Origin: an uncultured Bacteroidales bacterium
GTDB lineage: Bacteria; Bacteroidota; Bacteroidia; Bacteroidales; Bacteroidaceae
Reading direction: 5' to 3'
DNA: 64,000 bases
Assembly (NCBI GenBank): GCA_902801485.1
Contig: CADCIP010000003.1
Coordinates: 1 to 64,000 of the forward strand
This document shows positions 55,149 to 63,655 of the stretch, piece after piece. The position numbers were made by a program, and so were the translations under genes. The first letter of the stretch is position 1. Each line of letters starts with the position of its first letter. The notes below the pieces were generated by a model. The model saw nothing but the letters and a program-made list of their open reading frames with translations. It searched no databases and had not been told where the DNA came from.

Positions 55149-55280
55149 CTCATCGAGATTATCTGAACGGGGTGTTCCCCTTATCTCCACGACTCATTCA
55201 GATAATCCCTTACCCCCCTAAAGGATTATCTCGATGACTCGTTAAGATTATCCGAACGAGTCATCGAGACTATCTGAATA
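55149..55280. repeat. Cluster of palindromic REP-like repeats upstream of the transposase gene
   Basis: At least five copies, in both orientations, of a GATTATCTGAACGAGTCATC-type unit occur here. The core is a perfect inverted repeat CTCGATGACTCGTT (55230-55243) and AACGAGTCATCGAG (55255-55268) with an 11-nt loop; others are CATCGAGATTATCTGAACG at 55151, CATTCAGATAATCCC near 55197 and GAGACTATCTGAATA near 55266. A GGGGTGTTCCCC mini-palindrome lies at 55169-55180. The rest of the 55061-55459 gap holds only AT-rich sequence. Confidence 0.75.
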
Positions 55281-55459
55281 AAAACACCCTATTTCCTTGG
55301 TGCGAATTGGTGAGACAAATGCTTCCACAAGGCTTGTGGAAATAAGTTTTTCACTGAATCCCTTTTTCATCTCTGAAAAAGAAGTTATCTTTGGGGCATA
55401 AAAACAGCATAAAATCAGACAGTTATTTGCTCAGTTCAGAAAATCATATTATCTTTTCA

Positions 55460-55496
55460 CTGCAAAAACGGTCGAATAGTGCGACTGTTTTTGCAG
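55460..55496. other. 15-bp inverted repeat abutting the ATPase remnant
   Basis: CTGCAAAAACGGTCG (55460-55474) and CGACTGTTTTTGCAG (55482-55496) pair over 15 bp with one G-T pair and a 7-nt loop. Homology of the truncated gene starts four bases later, so the hairpin sits exactly at the breakpoint. Confidence 0.65.
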
Positions 55497-55499
55497 TAA

Positions 55500-56084
55500 G
55501 GTTCGCTTACCAATCCGCACAACCTCGCCAATGCTGCAGGTACTCTGATGAAACGCAATACGTCTGACCATACCATCAAAAACTATCTGGACTATCTGGA
55601 GGATGCCTACCTGTTCATGGGTGCCAAGCGCTATGACGTGAAGGGTAAGCGGTATTTTGAGAATACACAGAAATATTATTCTATGGACTTGGGACTAAGG
55701 AATGCCAAGTTGAACTTCCGCCTACAAGAGAAAAGTCACCTGATGGAGAACATGATATACCTTGAACTGGTGCGCAGGGGATATAGTGTTGACGTGGGCG
55801 TGGTAGAGGTCACCCGAGTAAAGGATGGCAAGAAAAAGCAATCACAATATGAAATAGACTTTGTGGTCAATACAGGTCAAGAAAAAATCTACATCCAGTC
55901 TGCTCTGAATGTAGATACTGAGGAAAAAAAAGATCAAGAGACGTTTTCTCTGAAGAACTCAGGCGACCTTTTCCGTAAGATTGTTATCGTGGATGGGAAC
56001 ACCAAGCAATGGACGGATGAAAACGGCATTGTGTACATTGGTGTCATTCCATTTCTGCTGGAAGAATCAAGTCTTGGCTTCTGA
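55500..56084 (+). pseudogene. 3' remnant of a DUF4143-type AAA ATPase
   Basis: The frame is open from 55500 (after TAA at 55497) and encodes about 194 residues starting GSLTNPHNLANAAGTLMKRN, then DHTIKNYLDYLEDAYLF and YSMDLGLRNAKLNFR, LMENMIYLELVRRGYSVDVG, YEIDFVVNTGQEKIYIQSAL and WTDENGIVYIGVIPFLLEES. This is the C-terminal DUF4143 half of ATP-binding proteins that normally begin with an AAA_14 domain. That N-terminal domain, with Walker A and B, is absent and the first available ATG is 55548, inside the conserved region. It is most likely inactive. The PD-(D/E)XK-like part is retained. Confidence 0.8.
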
Positions 56085-56126
56085 AAGGGCCTCGTTCATC
56101 TTTGTGGAAGATTTTTACTAAACAAA

Positions 56127-56157
56127 CTATTAGGGGGATTTCTGCGCCCCTTAATAG
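56127..56157. terminator. Hairpin between the ATPase remnant and cysS
   Basis: CTATTAGGGGG and CCCCTTAATAG form an 11-bp stem with one G-T pair and a 9-nt loop. No T tract follows on either side, so it may be another palindromic repeat instead of a terminator. Confidence 0.45.
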
Positions 56158-56226
56158 TAGCAATATCAGTCCTTAATACCTAATCTCGCCTTTTGCGGGA
56201 AAAAGTATTACAGTGCGTTGCTATGA

Positions 56227-57726
56227 TTACACATTCAGGCTCCAGCTGAAGCCGTCCTTTGTATCCTTAACCTCGAACCCTAAAGCTGCCAGGTCGTCGC
56301 GTATCTTGTCGCTGAGGGCCCAGTTCTTCTCGGCCTTAGCATGCTGACGCTGCTCCAGCAACATGTTTACTACGGCACCGAAGGCATCCTCGCGGGCCTT
56401 GTTGCTATTGCCCGTATCTTCCTTCAGACCTAAGATATCGAAGGTAAAGGTGCGGAACAGCTGCAACAGTGCTTCTGCTACCTCGGGCTTGATGCTGGCC
56501 TTCTTGTCGATTAGGGTATTGACAACGCGGCAGGCGTCGAACAGGTTACTGATAACGATAGGTGTGTTCAGGTCGTCGTTCATTGCCTCGTAGAGCTTCT
56601 CGCGCAACTCATCAACATATTGCTGCTCGATCCAGGGCATTCCCTTTACCTTCTGTCCTTCCTGCAGACGCTTCAGGTTCTTGTAACCTTCCATCAGTCG
56701 GGTAAAGCCTTTCTCGGAAGCCTTCAGAGCCTCGTTGCCGAAGTCCACTGTGCTGCGATAGTGAGCCTGCAAGATGAAGAAACGGATGGTCATGGGGCTG
56801 TAAGCCTGCTGCAACAGAGGATGGCTGCCATCGAAGAACTGTGGCAGGGTGATGAAATTGTTGTATGACTTACCCATCTTCTTTCCGTCGATGGTTATCA
56901 TATTGTTGTGCATCCAGTAGTGAACCATCTGGTCGCCCTGACTGGCCACAGCCTGTGCTATCTCGCACTCGTGATGGGGGAAGATAAGGTCCATGCCGCC
57001 ACCGTGGATATCGAAGTGGTTGCCCAGATACTTGCGTCCCATAGCCGTACATTCGCAGTGCCAGCCGGGGAATCCGTCGCTCCACTGGCTCTTCCAGCGC
57101 ATGATATGTTCGGGCTGGGCAGCCTTCCATAAGGCAAAGTCGGCCTGGTTCTTCTTCTCGCCTACACCGGCCAGCTCACGGCTTGCATCCTTGATGTTCT
57201 CCAGATCACGCCCCGAAAGGATGCCGTATTTATGGTCCTTATTGTATTTCTCTACGTCGAAATATACGCTGCCGTTACTCTCGTAGGCATAACCGTTCTT
57301 CAGAATCTGGTCCACCAGTTCCTGCTGCTCCATAATATGGCCTGTGGCATGAGGCTCGATGCTGGGAGGCAGACAGTTCAGGGCTGCCATAGCATCGTGG
57401 AAGCGGTTGGTATAGTACTGTGCCACCTCCATGGGTTCCAACTGCTCCAGACGGGCTTTCTTGGCAATCTTATCCTCGCCCTCGTCGGCATCATGCTCCA
57501 GATGGCCTACGTCTGTTATGTTACGAACGTAACGCACCTTGTAGCCAATGTGCTGTAAGTAACGGAAAAGAATATCGAAAGTGATAGCGGGGCGGGCATG
57601 ACCCAGGTGGGCATCACCGTAAACGGTGGGGCCGCACACATACATACCCACTCTGCCAGGGGTAAGCGGACGGAAGAGTTCCTTCTGTCTGCTCAACGTG
57701 TTATAGATGAATAATGCTTGTTCCAT
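56227..57726 (-). CDS. cysS: Cysteinyl-tRNA synthetase
   Basis: 499 residues, class I synthetase. The zinc cysteine and HIGH-type motif are in [18 protein letters not shown] (about 29-46). Other zinc ligands lie in [10 protein letters not shown] (about 223) and [11 protein letters not shown] (about 250). The KMSKS-type motif is [11 protein letters not shown] (about 281). The C-terminal DALR domain ends [19 protein letters not shown]. It is transcribed alone from a promoter at 57752-57759. Confidence 0.97.
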   Translation of the reverse strand: MEQALFIYNTLSRQKELFRPLTPGRVGMYVCGPTVYGDAHLGHARPAITFDILFRYLQHIGYKVRYVRNITDVGHLEHDADEGEDKIAKKARLEQLEPMEVAQYYTNRFHDAMAALNCLPPSIEPHATGHIMEQQELVDQILKNGYAYESNGSVYFDVEKYNKDHKYGILSGRDLENIKDASRELAGVGEKKNQADFALWKAAQPEHIMRWKSQWSDGFPGWHCECTAMGRKYLGNHFDIHGGGMDLIFPHHECEIAQAVASQGDQMVHYWMHNNMITIDGKKMGKSYNNFITLPQFFDGSHPLLQQAYSPMTIRFFILQAHYRSTVDFGNEALKASEKGFTRLMEGYKNLKRLQEGQKVKGMPWIEQQYVDELREKLYEAMNDDLNTPIVISNLFDACRVVNTLIDKKASIKPEVAEALLQLFRTFTFDILGLKEDTGNSNKAREDAFGAVVNMLLEQRQHAKAEKNWALSDKIRDDLAALGFEVKDTKDGFSWSLNV

Positions 57727-57751
57727 ATTTTATAAATAGACTTTCAAGCTG

Positions 57752-57759
57752 CAAAAGTA
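57752..57759 (-). promoter_or_regulatory. -7 promoter element of cysS
   Basis: TACTTTTG on the minus strand (57759-57752), 26 bp upstream of the cysS ATG. Confidence 0.6.
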
Positions 57760-57804
57760 CGAAAATTAATTGAAATATGAGAACTGAGAATTGATAATTA
57801 TGTG

Positions 57805-60018
57805 TTAAAACAGAATCTTCTTCCCATCCTTAATGTAAATACCCTTCCGTTTTAATTGAGAACTGAAATTTGAGAATTGAGAATTAACCTTGCGGCCGGA
57901 GAGGTCGTAGATAACTCCACACTCTCTCTGAGAGGGGTCAGGGGTGAGGCTTTCCCCGATGCCTGTTTCCTTTTCTACACAATAGTCATCGAATTCAGCA
58001 AACTGGTCTGCTGTCAGCACAAGCCAATGTTGTTTGGTATTCTTGTCTGAGGCATCAAAGCTGGCCCCGCTTACGGTAGTCTGATTGGTCACTTTCAGTG
58101 CCTGTTTTCTGATAGTAATCCAATATGATGAAGTGTTAAGTTTCCCTTTCTTGAAGTTTGTTCTCGAAGGCAGCAACTGCACTTGCTCCGCTGCGGTTGG
58201 CGAGGTGCGAGTTACGGTTTTAAACTGCGTGGTTGAGCAAGAAAGCAGTTTACCTGTGGCCACATTTCGCAGCGCATAGTAGGCGGTCTTGGGGAAGTAG
58301 ATAATATTCCAGGCAAAGCTGTCGTTCCGGAGCGCCTCTTCTGCCCTTATTTCTTTCTGGGCCAGGCCACCATTCTCGGTTACGGTGAGCAACGAGGTTT
58401 CGTTGCCCAGGTTGTCTGTTGTCTTGATGTAGTATTTGGTGTCGTCTTCCTGCTCGAAGGTATAAGCTGGCGAAGCAAATCCTACCGAGGAAGAGCATAT
58501 CAGTCCGTCCTGATGCAAGGCATGGGTGATGAGTACATTCCCATAATATAATAAGGTATTCTCCGGATTATAGCTGTCTTCCCACGATCCGTTTATTCCG
58601 TAATTGGGGCCGCTGTACGAAGAAACGGGCCACATGTGTGTATTGTCGCCCGTCATGTAAGCGGTATTGTCCTTATTCAGGAAACGTATCATCTGTGTAG
58701 CTCGCGGGCCGAGCCATTTTCCCCGGTCACCGTCCTGCCGGTAGTTACCGTTCCACCAGATATCGCTTGTTCCGACACCCACTCCGTGATTGGTTTCGTG
58801 CAGAATGGTTCCTGTCTGCTGGTACGATTCGTTGGCACCCACACGCATCCAGCCACCATAAGAGCAGTCAGCAGTAGGTGTGCCTGCGCTGTAGTGAACG
58901 CTAAGATTTATTCCCCTCACATACGACAGATTATTGTACAGCCACTTTATTTCCTCTACGGCAGAAGCAATACGATAGTCCTCTTCTGTACTGCCCCCAT
59001 TGTCATAGTCGGCCGTCACGCTTCCCTTAGGCAGTGTGGGGGCTTTTACGATATCGCCGTATGCCAGAACATATTTGTTAGTCAGCACATAGGGCCGAAC
59101 GTAATACATGGTTCCCGGCTGCAGCTTCTCCATTCGGTAAATCTCGCCATTGGCAGAGAAACTGTGCGTAGAGCGGTTATCAAAAATGGTAGGTTCTGGG
59201 TGTGTGCTCCAGCAAAAGCCTTTTTCCAGTACGCCTCCTGAACTCGCTGTCATACGACCCAGCAGCACCGTGGCTCCTGCTGCAACAAACTTGTTGGTTG
59301 TTATTTTAGGTGATCCACCTGTTGCATTCAGAATACGATAGTTCAGCGTAGCATCGCTCAGGCTTTTTGCCAAGGAGTCTATCTTATCATTACTGCCAGC
59401 TGCTATCAGTTCTTTTGCACCATTAATGGCGGCTGTCAGTTCCACGGCACCTTCTCCGCCACCATCCCCGATTACCTCTGTAGCCTTATCTATCAGCTTT
59501 TGCAGTTCGGCATGTTCTGCCTCGATATTGGTATCCAAAAGCATCAGCCTGACGTTATCTATCGCTGCCCTGTTGGCATTTGTCGAGGTTACCTTAAAGC
59601 CGATTTTTGTAACTCCTTGCAGGACAGTAAAAGTTAAGCTGTAGTTCTTACTCTCCGTTACTGTTACCTGTTCGTCGTTGGCATAGAGTATTGCACCTGT
59701 GCACGATTCTATTTTGCCTGACTGCTGAATATTCTGACATCCGGCGTTCAACTGATAGGTTCCTGCCGGCAGATATAAATCCTGGCTGATCTCCACATTA
59801 GGAATTTTACCGCCCGATGCCACCCAGCGCTCCATGTAAATCTTGTTATTCTTCTGACTGAAACTTGAATTGGTAACATAGTAAAAACCATTGTTAAACC
59901 AACCGGCAAAGCGAGCCTCGAAGTCGGGATTTTCGATGTACGAGTTCGTTACGTCTTTATCTGCCCTAAGGACCAAAGCAAACATCATAAATAAGCCGGA
60001 CATGAGTATCTTTTTCAT
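57805..60018 (-). CDS. Secreted zinc-metalloprotease-like surface protein with T9SS-like tail
   Basis: About 737 residues from the ATG at 60018 (MKKILMSGLFMMFALVLRAD, a signal peptide); upstream ATGs at 60027 and 60066 are less likely because the peptide would lose its typical form. A carbohydrate-binding-like beta-sandwich (about 20-165; AGTYQLNAGCQNIQ), a FIVAR-like helical stretch (about 170-225) and a fibronectin-like part (ITTNKFVAAGATVLLGRMTA) precede a metalloprotease-like region with TILHETNHGVGVGTSDIW (zinc HExxH near 406). A ricin- or lectin-like part follows, and the tail IYDLSGRKV ... KRKGIYIKDGKK, interrupted by two in-frame dispersed repeats. It probably degrades an extracellular protein or glycoprotein; target unknown. 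Confidence 0.8.
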   Translation of the reverse strand: MKKILMSGLFMMFALVLRADKDVTNSYIENPDFEARFAGWFNNGFYYVTNSSFSQKNNKIYMERWVASGGKIPNVEISQDLYLPAGTYQLNAGCQNIQQSGKIESCTGAILYANDEQVTVTESKNYSLTFTVLQGVTKIGFKVTSTNANRAAIDNVRLMLLDTNIEAEHAELQKLIDKATEVIGDGGGEGAVELTAAINGAKELIAAGSNDKIDSLAKSLSDATLNYRILNATGGSPKITTNKFVAAGATVLLGRMTASSGGVLEKGFCWSTHPEPTIFDNRSTHSFSANGEIYRMEKLQPGTMYYVRPYVLTNKYVLAYGDIVKAPTLPKGSVTADYDNGGSTEEDYRIASAVEEIKWLYNNLSYVRGINLSVHYSAGTPTADCSYGGWMRVGANESYQQTGTILHETNHGVGVGTSDIWWNGNYRQDGDRGKWLGPRATQMIRFLNKDNTAYMTGDNTHMWPVSSYSGPNYGINGSWEDSYNPENTLLYYGNVLITHALHQDGLICSSSVGFASPAYTFEQEDDTKYYIKTTDNLGNETSLLTVTENGGLAQKEIRAEEALRNDSFAWNIIYFPKTAYYALRNVATGKLLSCSTTQFKTVTRTSPTAAEQVQLLPSRTNFKKGKLNTSSYWITIRKQALKVTNQTTVSGASFDASDKNTKQHWLVLTADQFAEFDDYCVEKETGIGESLTPDPSQRECGVIYDLSGRKVNSQFSNFSSQLKRKGIYIKDGKKILF
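57853..57887. repeat. AT-rich dispersed repeat (GAATTGA family) read in frame
   Basis: On the coding strand AATTCTCAATTCTCAAATTT and onward is read as NSQFSNFSSQL between SGRKV and KRKGIYIKDGKK, the same place and phase as the copy at 2938-2971. A further degenerate unit lies at 57778-57800 after the stop. Confidence 0.75.
57917..57949. repeat. GC-rich palindromic dispersed repeat read in frame
   Basis: CCTCACCCCTGACCCCTCTC then AGAGAGAGTGTGG on the coding strand, read as SLTPDPSQRECG before IYDLSGRK, equivalent to 2997-3033. Confidence 0.75.
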
Positions 60019-60038
60019 GGTATTCATTCGTAAGAGTT

Positions 60039-60287
60039 TTATTTCAGTTGTTCCAAGGCCCTGCATAATTGGTCGGGACAGGACGTCCGCTTTGTTCCGC
60101 AGCGTATGCCATCCAGAAGTTCTATCACCTCGTCTATTTTCTTTCCTTTAACCAACTGGCAGATTCCCTGCAAGTTACCATTGCATCCACCCAAAAAGAA
60201 AACTTGTTGGATAACATTGTTGTCATCGACTGTCACATCTATCAGTTGTGAACAAGTGCCTTGTGTCTTATATTGAACGTGTTTCAT
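60039..60287 (-). CDS. TSCPD domain protein (TIGR03905 family)
   Basis: 82 residues. The protein contains the domain's namesake motif (TSCPDQLCRAL, near residues 68-78) with conserved cysteines in GTCSQLIDV, LGGCNGNLQGICQLVKGK and GIRCGTKRTSCP. Related TSCPD domains occur at the end of some ribonucleotide reductases, where they bind metal; free-standing members have no assigned function. It ends 20 bp upstream of the protease-like gene, so the two are probably co-transcribed. Confidence 0.9.
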   Translation of the reverse strand: MKHVQYKTQGTCSQLIDVTVDDNNVIQQVFFLGGCNGNLQGICQLVKGKKIDEVIELLDGIRCGTKRTSCPDQLCRALEQLK

Positions 60288-60313
60288 TATTCTGTATTTG
60301 TTTTATTGATTAA

Positions 60314-60341
60314 GGCGCCATTCTTCGGGAAGAACAGCGCC
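60314..60341. terminator. Hairpin between the DUF349 and TSCPD genes
   Basis: GGCGC (60314-60318) pairs with GCGCC (60337-60341), and TTCTTC with GAAGAA inside it, giving a long stem with a 2-base loop. On the minus strand it follows the DUF349 gene, but the T tract is poor. Confidence 0.5.
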
Positions 60342-60385
60342 CTAGACTTATTCTTAGACCTTATCCTAAAGTCTATGGAACAAAA

Positions 60386-62284
60386 TTATTTTTCTTCGTT
60401 AGCTATCTGCTCGTCAACAGCTTTGATTTTCTGGGCAAGAAGAGAGAGCTCGTCACGGAGTTTCTCAACCTTCTTCTTCATGCTGTCAACCAAAGAGTTA
60501 CCTTTCTTACTATTGCTGGAGAGGAAACCTAAATTGTTCTCGTAGGTGTTTAACTCATCGCGCATACGTTCATAGGCACGCATCATACGCTGACGCTCAT
60601 TGCTCAGGCTACCGCCTTCTTTCTCTATCTTCTGAGCCAGATTGTTGCGGAAGTTATTCAGATGGCGCTTAGCCTGCGATGCACTAAAGGCACCGTAAAT
60701 CTTATCACAAACCTCACGGTAGTCCTTATAAAGTTTATCCTTATCGCGGAAAGGTACATGACCGACCTCGTTCCATTTCTTCTGCAGTTCCTTAACCTGC
60801 TGTATGATTTCGTCGCCACCCTTTTCGGCAAGTTCCTTCAGTTGTTCGATGATGTTCAGCTTCTGCTCCTTATTGGCATTCTGCTCATCGCGAACTCCTG
60901 CAGTTGCCTGCTGGCGAGCCTCAAAGAACTGGTCGCAAGCGCCAACAAAACGCTTCCACAACTCTTCCGAGTACTTGTGAGGCACGTTACCTATTTCTTT
61001 CCATTGCTTCTGCAGGTTGATAAGAATATCTCCTGTGCTACGCCATTCTGTACTGTCCTTCAGTGCCTCTGCCTTTTCTACCAACTCTTTCTTCTTGGCC
61101 AGATTCTCATTCAGACTTTCCTTCAGCGTTTGGAAGAACTGTGCTTTCTTCTCGAAGAATACATCGCACCCCTTACGGAAACGCTCGAAGATGGCGGTAT
61201 TCATTTTCTGAGGCGCAAAACCGATGGTCTTCCATGCAGCCTGCATCTCGATAATCTTCTTGGTTACCTCGTCCCATGCCGAAGATGTCTTCAGGTCGTC
61301 TATCGAGATGGCTTCCAACTCTTCGCAAAGAGCAGTCTTCTTTGCCAAGTTCTCTTCTTCCTGGGCCTTACGAGCCTCAAAGAAATCCTGGTGACGCTTG
61401 TAAACAGCAGAGGTAGCCGTCTTAAAACGATTCCAAATCTCCTCGCGGAACTCACGGGCGACAGGCCCGGTTTCCTTCCATTCCTGATTCAGGATAAGCA
61501 TCTGATTGTAAGCAGCAACCACTTCGGGAGCTTGTATCAGAGCCTCAGCCTCTTCGCACAGTCGGGTCTTGGCCTCCAGATTCTTGCGGAAATCATAGTC
61601 ACGCAACTCATGTCCCAACTTCAGCAAATCATAGAACTGCTCGATATAGAGTTGATAGTTCTTCCAAAGTTCTGTAGCACGTTCTGCAGGAACCAGTTTA
61701 ATCTCCTTCCATTCTGCCTGCAGGGCCTTGAACTCTTCAAAGGCACTATTTGCTTCTTCTGGAGTAGATGCCAATTGCTGGATGCGGTCCAGTATTTCCA
61801 GTTTCCTCTTCAGATTCTCTGCTTTCTGGCGTTCCACTTCTTCTTGTGCAGCGGCTCGTCGGTCTCGGATTAACTGCATAGATGCGCGAAACTCTGGTTC
61901 CAGCGGATCTATCTGTGGTTCGAACTTCTCGGGTTCTCCGCCACCTTCAATAAAGGCGTTACGAGCCTCTTGAATTTCTGTATTATGGAACTTGTAGAAG
62001 AGTTGTTTCAGCAAGTCTAATTCTTGCTTCTCGCACAATTCTTCGCTCTGAGCGATTTCCTTTACGCGGTTTACAACTTCTTCCTTTGTGGTGTACACAG
62101 GCGCTGAGGGCTCGGCAGCTGTTTCGGGTTCAGAAACAGGCTCTGGTTCGGCAGCCGTTTCAGGTTTAACAACGGTTTCCGGTTCTTCAACTGCTGCAGA
62201 TTCTACAGGTGCTGCATTCATCTCATTAATCTCAGAAGACTGCTCGGGGGCAGTAGTTACATTAGTCTCTAAAGAGTCCATCAT
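60386..62284 (-). CDS. DUF349 domain protein
   Basis: 632 residues, cytoplasmic. An acidic, Glu/Pro/Val/Thr-rich N-terminus (about 15-70; ETAAEPEPVSEPETAAEPSA) precedes a long alpha-helical body made of repeated DUF349 units with the pattern W(K/N)E(I/V/T)G.VP (for example LQAEWKEIKLVPAERATELW, LNQEWKETGPVAREFREEIW, LQKQWKEIGNVPHKYSEELW, LQKKWNEVGHVPFRDKDKLY), at least five copies. A coiled coil closes the protein (MKKKVEKLRDELSLLAQKIK). Members are widespread in Bacteroidetes; their function is not settled. A weak promoter-like TTACTTTG lies at 62340-62333. Confidence 0.9.
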   Translation of the reverse strand: MMDSLETNVTTAPEQSSEINEMNAAPVESAAVEEPETVVKPETAAEPEPVSEPETAAEPSAPVYTTKEEVVNRVKEIAQSEELCEKQELDLLKQLFYKFHNTEIQEARNAFIEGGGEPEKFEPQIDPLEPEFRASMQLIRDRRAAAQEEVERQKAENLKRKLEILDRIQQLASTPEEANSAFEEFKALQAEWKEIKLVPAERATELWKNYQLYIEQFYDLLKLGHELRDYDFRKNLEAKTRLCEEAEALIQAPEVVAAYNQMLILNQEWKETGPVAREFREEIWNRFKTATSAVYKRHQDFFEARKAQEEENLAKKTALCEELEAISIDDLKTSSAWDEVTKKIIEMQAAWKTIGFAPQKMNTAIFERFRKGCDVFFEKKAQFFQTLKESLNENLAKKKELVEKAEALKDSTEWRSTGDILINLQKQWKEIGNVPHKYSEELWKRFVGACDQFFEARQQATAGVRDEQNANKEQKLNIIEQLKELAEKGGDEIIQQVKELQKKWNEVGHVPFRDKDKLYKDYREVCDKIYGAFSASQAKRHLNNFRNNLAQKIEKEGGSLSNERQRMMRAYERMRDELNTYENNLGFLSSNSKKGNSLVDSMKKKVEKLRDELSLLAQKIKAVDEQIANEEK

Positions 62285-62394
62285 TTAATAATTTTAGTTT
62301 TACTTTCCCCCATTTTGGGGGGTTGCGAAATGCAAAGTAATGTAAAATATCCCTTATAACCTAAAAAAAAACGCTTTTTTTGTGGAAAAGTAGA

Positions 62395-63321
62395 TTAAAT
62401 CCACGTTTTCCGCTTGAAATACCACCAGAAGAGCACCGTTACTCCTATCGAGAGTGTCACGGCAAAGGGGAATCCCCACCAAACCTGCTCCATGCCGCTT
62501 ACCAGGTTCATACCGAACAAACTGGCAATAAGCGTAGGAAACATGAGAATAATGCTGATACTGGTAAGAACTTTCATGACACTACTTACATTATTATTAA
62601 TAATACTGGCGTAAGTGTCCATGGTAGAGTCAAGAATGTTGGTGTATATGTTACAGGTCTCACGAGCCTGACTCATCTCGATGTTTACGTCCTCGATCAT
62701 ATCGGCATCCAACTCATCGACGGGTAACTTGAATTTCAGCTTCGAGAGAAGATTCTCGTTACCACGAATAGATGTGATGAAGTAGGTAAGGCTGTCCTGA
62801 AGTCGGCTCAGCGCAATGATATCAGTATTGTTTATGTTGCGGTCCAGGTTTCGCTTGGCTTTGTCGATGAGCAAACTTATTTGCTTCAGACGCTTCAGGT
62901 ACCATACAGCACTGCATAGAAACAGACGGAAAATCATATCCACAGAGTCGGTAAAACCCAATCCGCGTTTCTGCTGATAACTTACAAAGTCTATCATCAT
63001 ATTGGTCTCGAAGTTGCACACCGTTATCAGCACATCTCCCTTCATGATTATACCTAAGGGGATTGTGGTGTATGGAGTACGACTTTTCATTTCTTTTACG
63101 TAGGGAATACGTAAGATGATAAGAATCCAGCCCTCATCAATGTCATAACGGGCTCGCTCGTCGGTATCGGCAATATCGGAAATATAATAATCGGGGATTC
63201 CGAGGGTTTTCTCCAAGAAGTCTACATCTTCCTGTGTAGGGCATGTAACCTGAACCCAGCAGTTGGGTTCCCATTTGTCGATGGTGCGCAGACCATTCGT
63301 AGTGTTCCAGTATGTTTGCAT
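62395..63321 (-). CDS. corA: CorA-like magnesium/divalent metal transporter
   Basis: 308 residues. The soluble N-terminal domain contains the alpha/beta core (WVQVTCPTQEDVDFLEKTLG, DEGWILIILRIPYV) and a long stalk helix; two C-terminal membrane segments (about 240-262 and 280-300) flank the pore motif, here ASLFGMNLVSGM with the invariant GMN. The C-terminus is basic (WWYFKRKTWI), as usual. CorA forms a pentameric channel for Mg2+ and some Co2+ or Ni2+. It is transcribed from a promoter at 63470-63501 with a leader of about 140 nt containing a possible micro-ORF. Confidence 0.93.
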   Translation of the reverse strand: MQTYWNTTNGLRTIDKWEPNCWVQVTCPTQEDVDFLEKTLGIPDYYISDIADTDERARYDIDEGWILIILRIPYVKEMKSRTPYTTIPLGIIMKGDVLITVCNFETNMMIDFVSYQQKRGLGFTDSVDMIFRLFLCSAVWYLKRLKQISLLIDKAKRNLDRNINNTDIIALSRLQDSLTYFITSIRGNENLLSKLKFKLPVDELDADMIEDVNIEMSQARETCNIYTNILDSTMDTYASIINNNVSSVMKVLTSISIILMFPTLIASLFGMNLVSGMEQVWWGFPFAVTLSIGVTVLFWWYFKRKTWI

Positions 63322-63323
63322 CT

Positions 63324-63429
63324 TCAGTACTCTGGCTTAAAAGGGTCCATAACAGTGTTGCCTGCCAGGAGTTCCTCTTGATGCTCCCGGGGGCTACAAA
63401 TTCAAATTCTCCGCGTGATAATCGTCCAT
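63324..63429 (-). other. corA leader with possible micro-ORF
   Basis: An ATG at 63429 starts an 11-codon ORF, MDDYHAENLNL, ending at TAG. In the +1 frame the sequence continues SPREHQEELLAGNTVMDPF and ends TAC TGA three bases before the corA ATG. Whether this is a leader peptide, a frameshifted small gene or chance cannot be told. The remainder of the 63322-63633 gap holds the promoter and repeats. Confidence 0.3.
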
Positions 63430-63469
63430 TTTTTTGTTAGTTAAATGCTTTTTTGTTGTTTTGTGGGTG

Positions 63470-63501
63470 CAAAGTTACGAATAAGTGAGAGAATAACCAA
63501 A
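63470..63501 (-). promoter_or_regulatory. Promoter of corA
   Basis: On the minus strand TTTG (63501-63498), 20 bp, TAACTTTG (63477-63470): a consensus Bacteroidetes promoter. Confidence 0.8.
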
Positions 63502-63560
63502 TTTATTTGTGTATTTCCGAACGAGAGTAAGTTAGAAACGTAGTTCAAAGGTATATTTTT

Positions 63561-63655
63561 TAATTGAGAATTGAAAATTATCATAAAAACGGTTTTTGTA
63601 CTATTCTCAACTCTCAATTGTGGCTCAGCCGCCTCAATTCTCAATTCTCAATTCC
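63561..63655. repeat. Inverted cluster of GAATTGA-family repeats between rsmA and corA
   Basis: TAATTGAGAATTGAAAATTA (63561-63580) is followed by oppositely oriented units ATTCTCAACTCTCAATTG (63603-63620) and CAATTCTCAATTCTCAATTC (63635-63654). The last runs into the end of rsmA and supplies its stop codon. Confidence 0.75.

Noticed and set aside
55149..55280. Palindrome cluster as a CRISPR array
   Set aside because: Units are in both orientations with irregular spacing and no spacer-like unique sequences or cas genes.
60662..61873. 403-codon open frame on the plus strand opposite the DUF349 gene
   Set aside because: It is antisense to a strongly supported gene rich in Glu and Lys codons, whose complement gives long Leu/Phe-rich open frames; no domain is visible.
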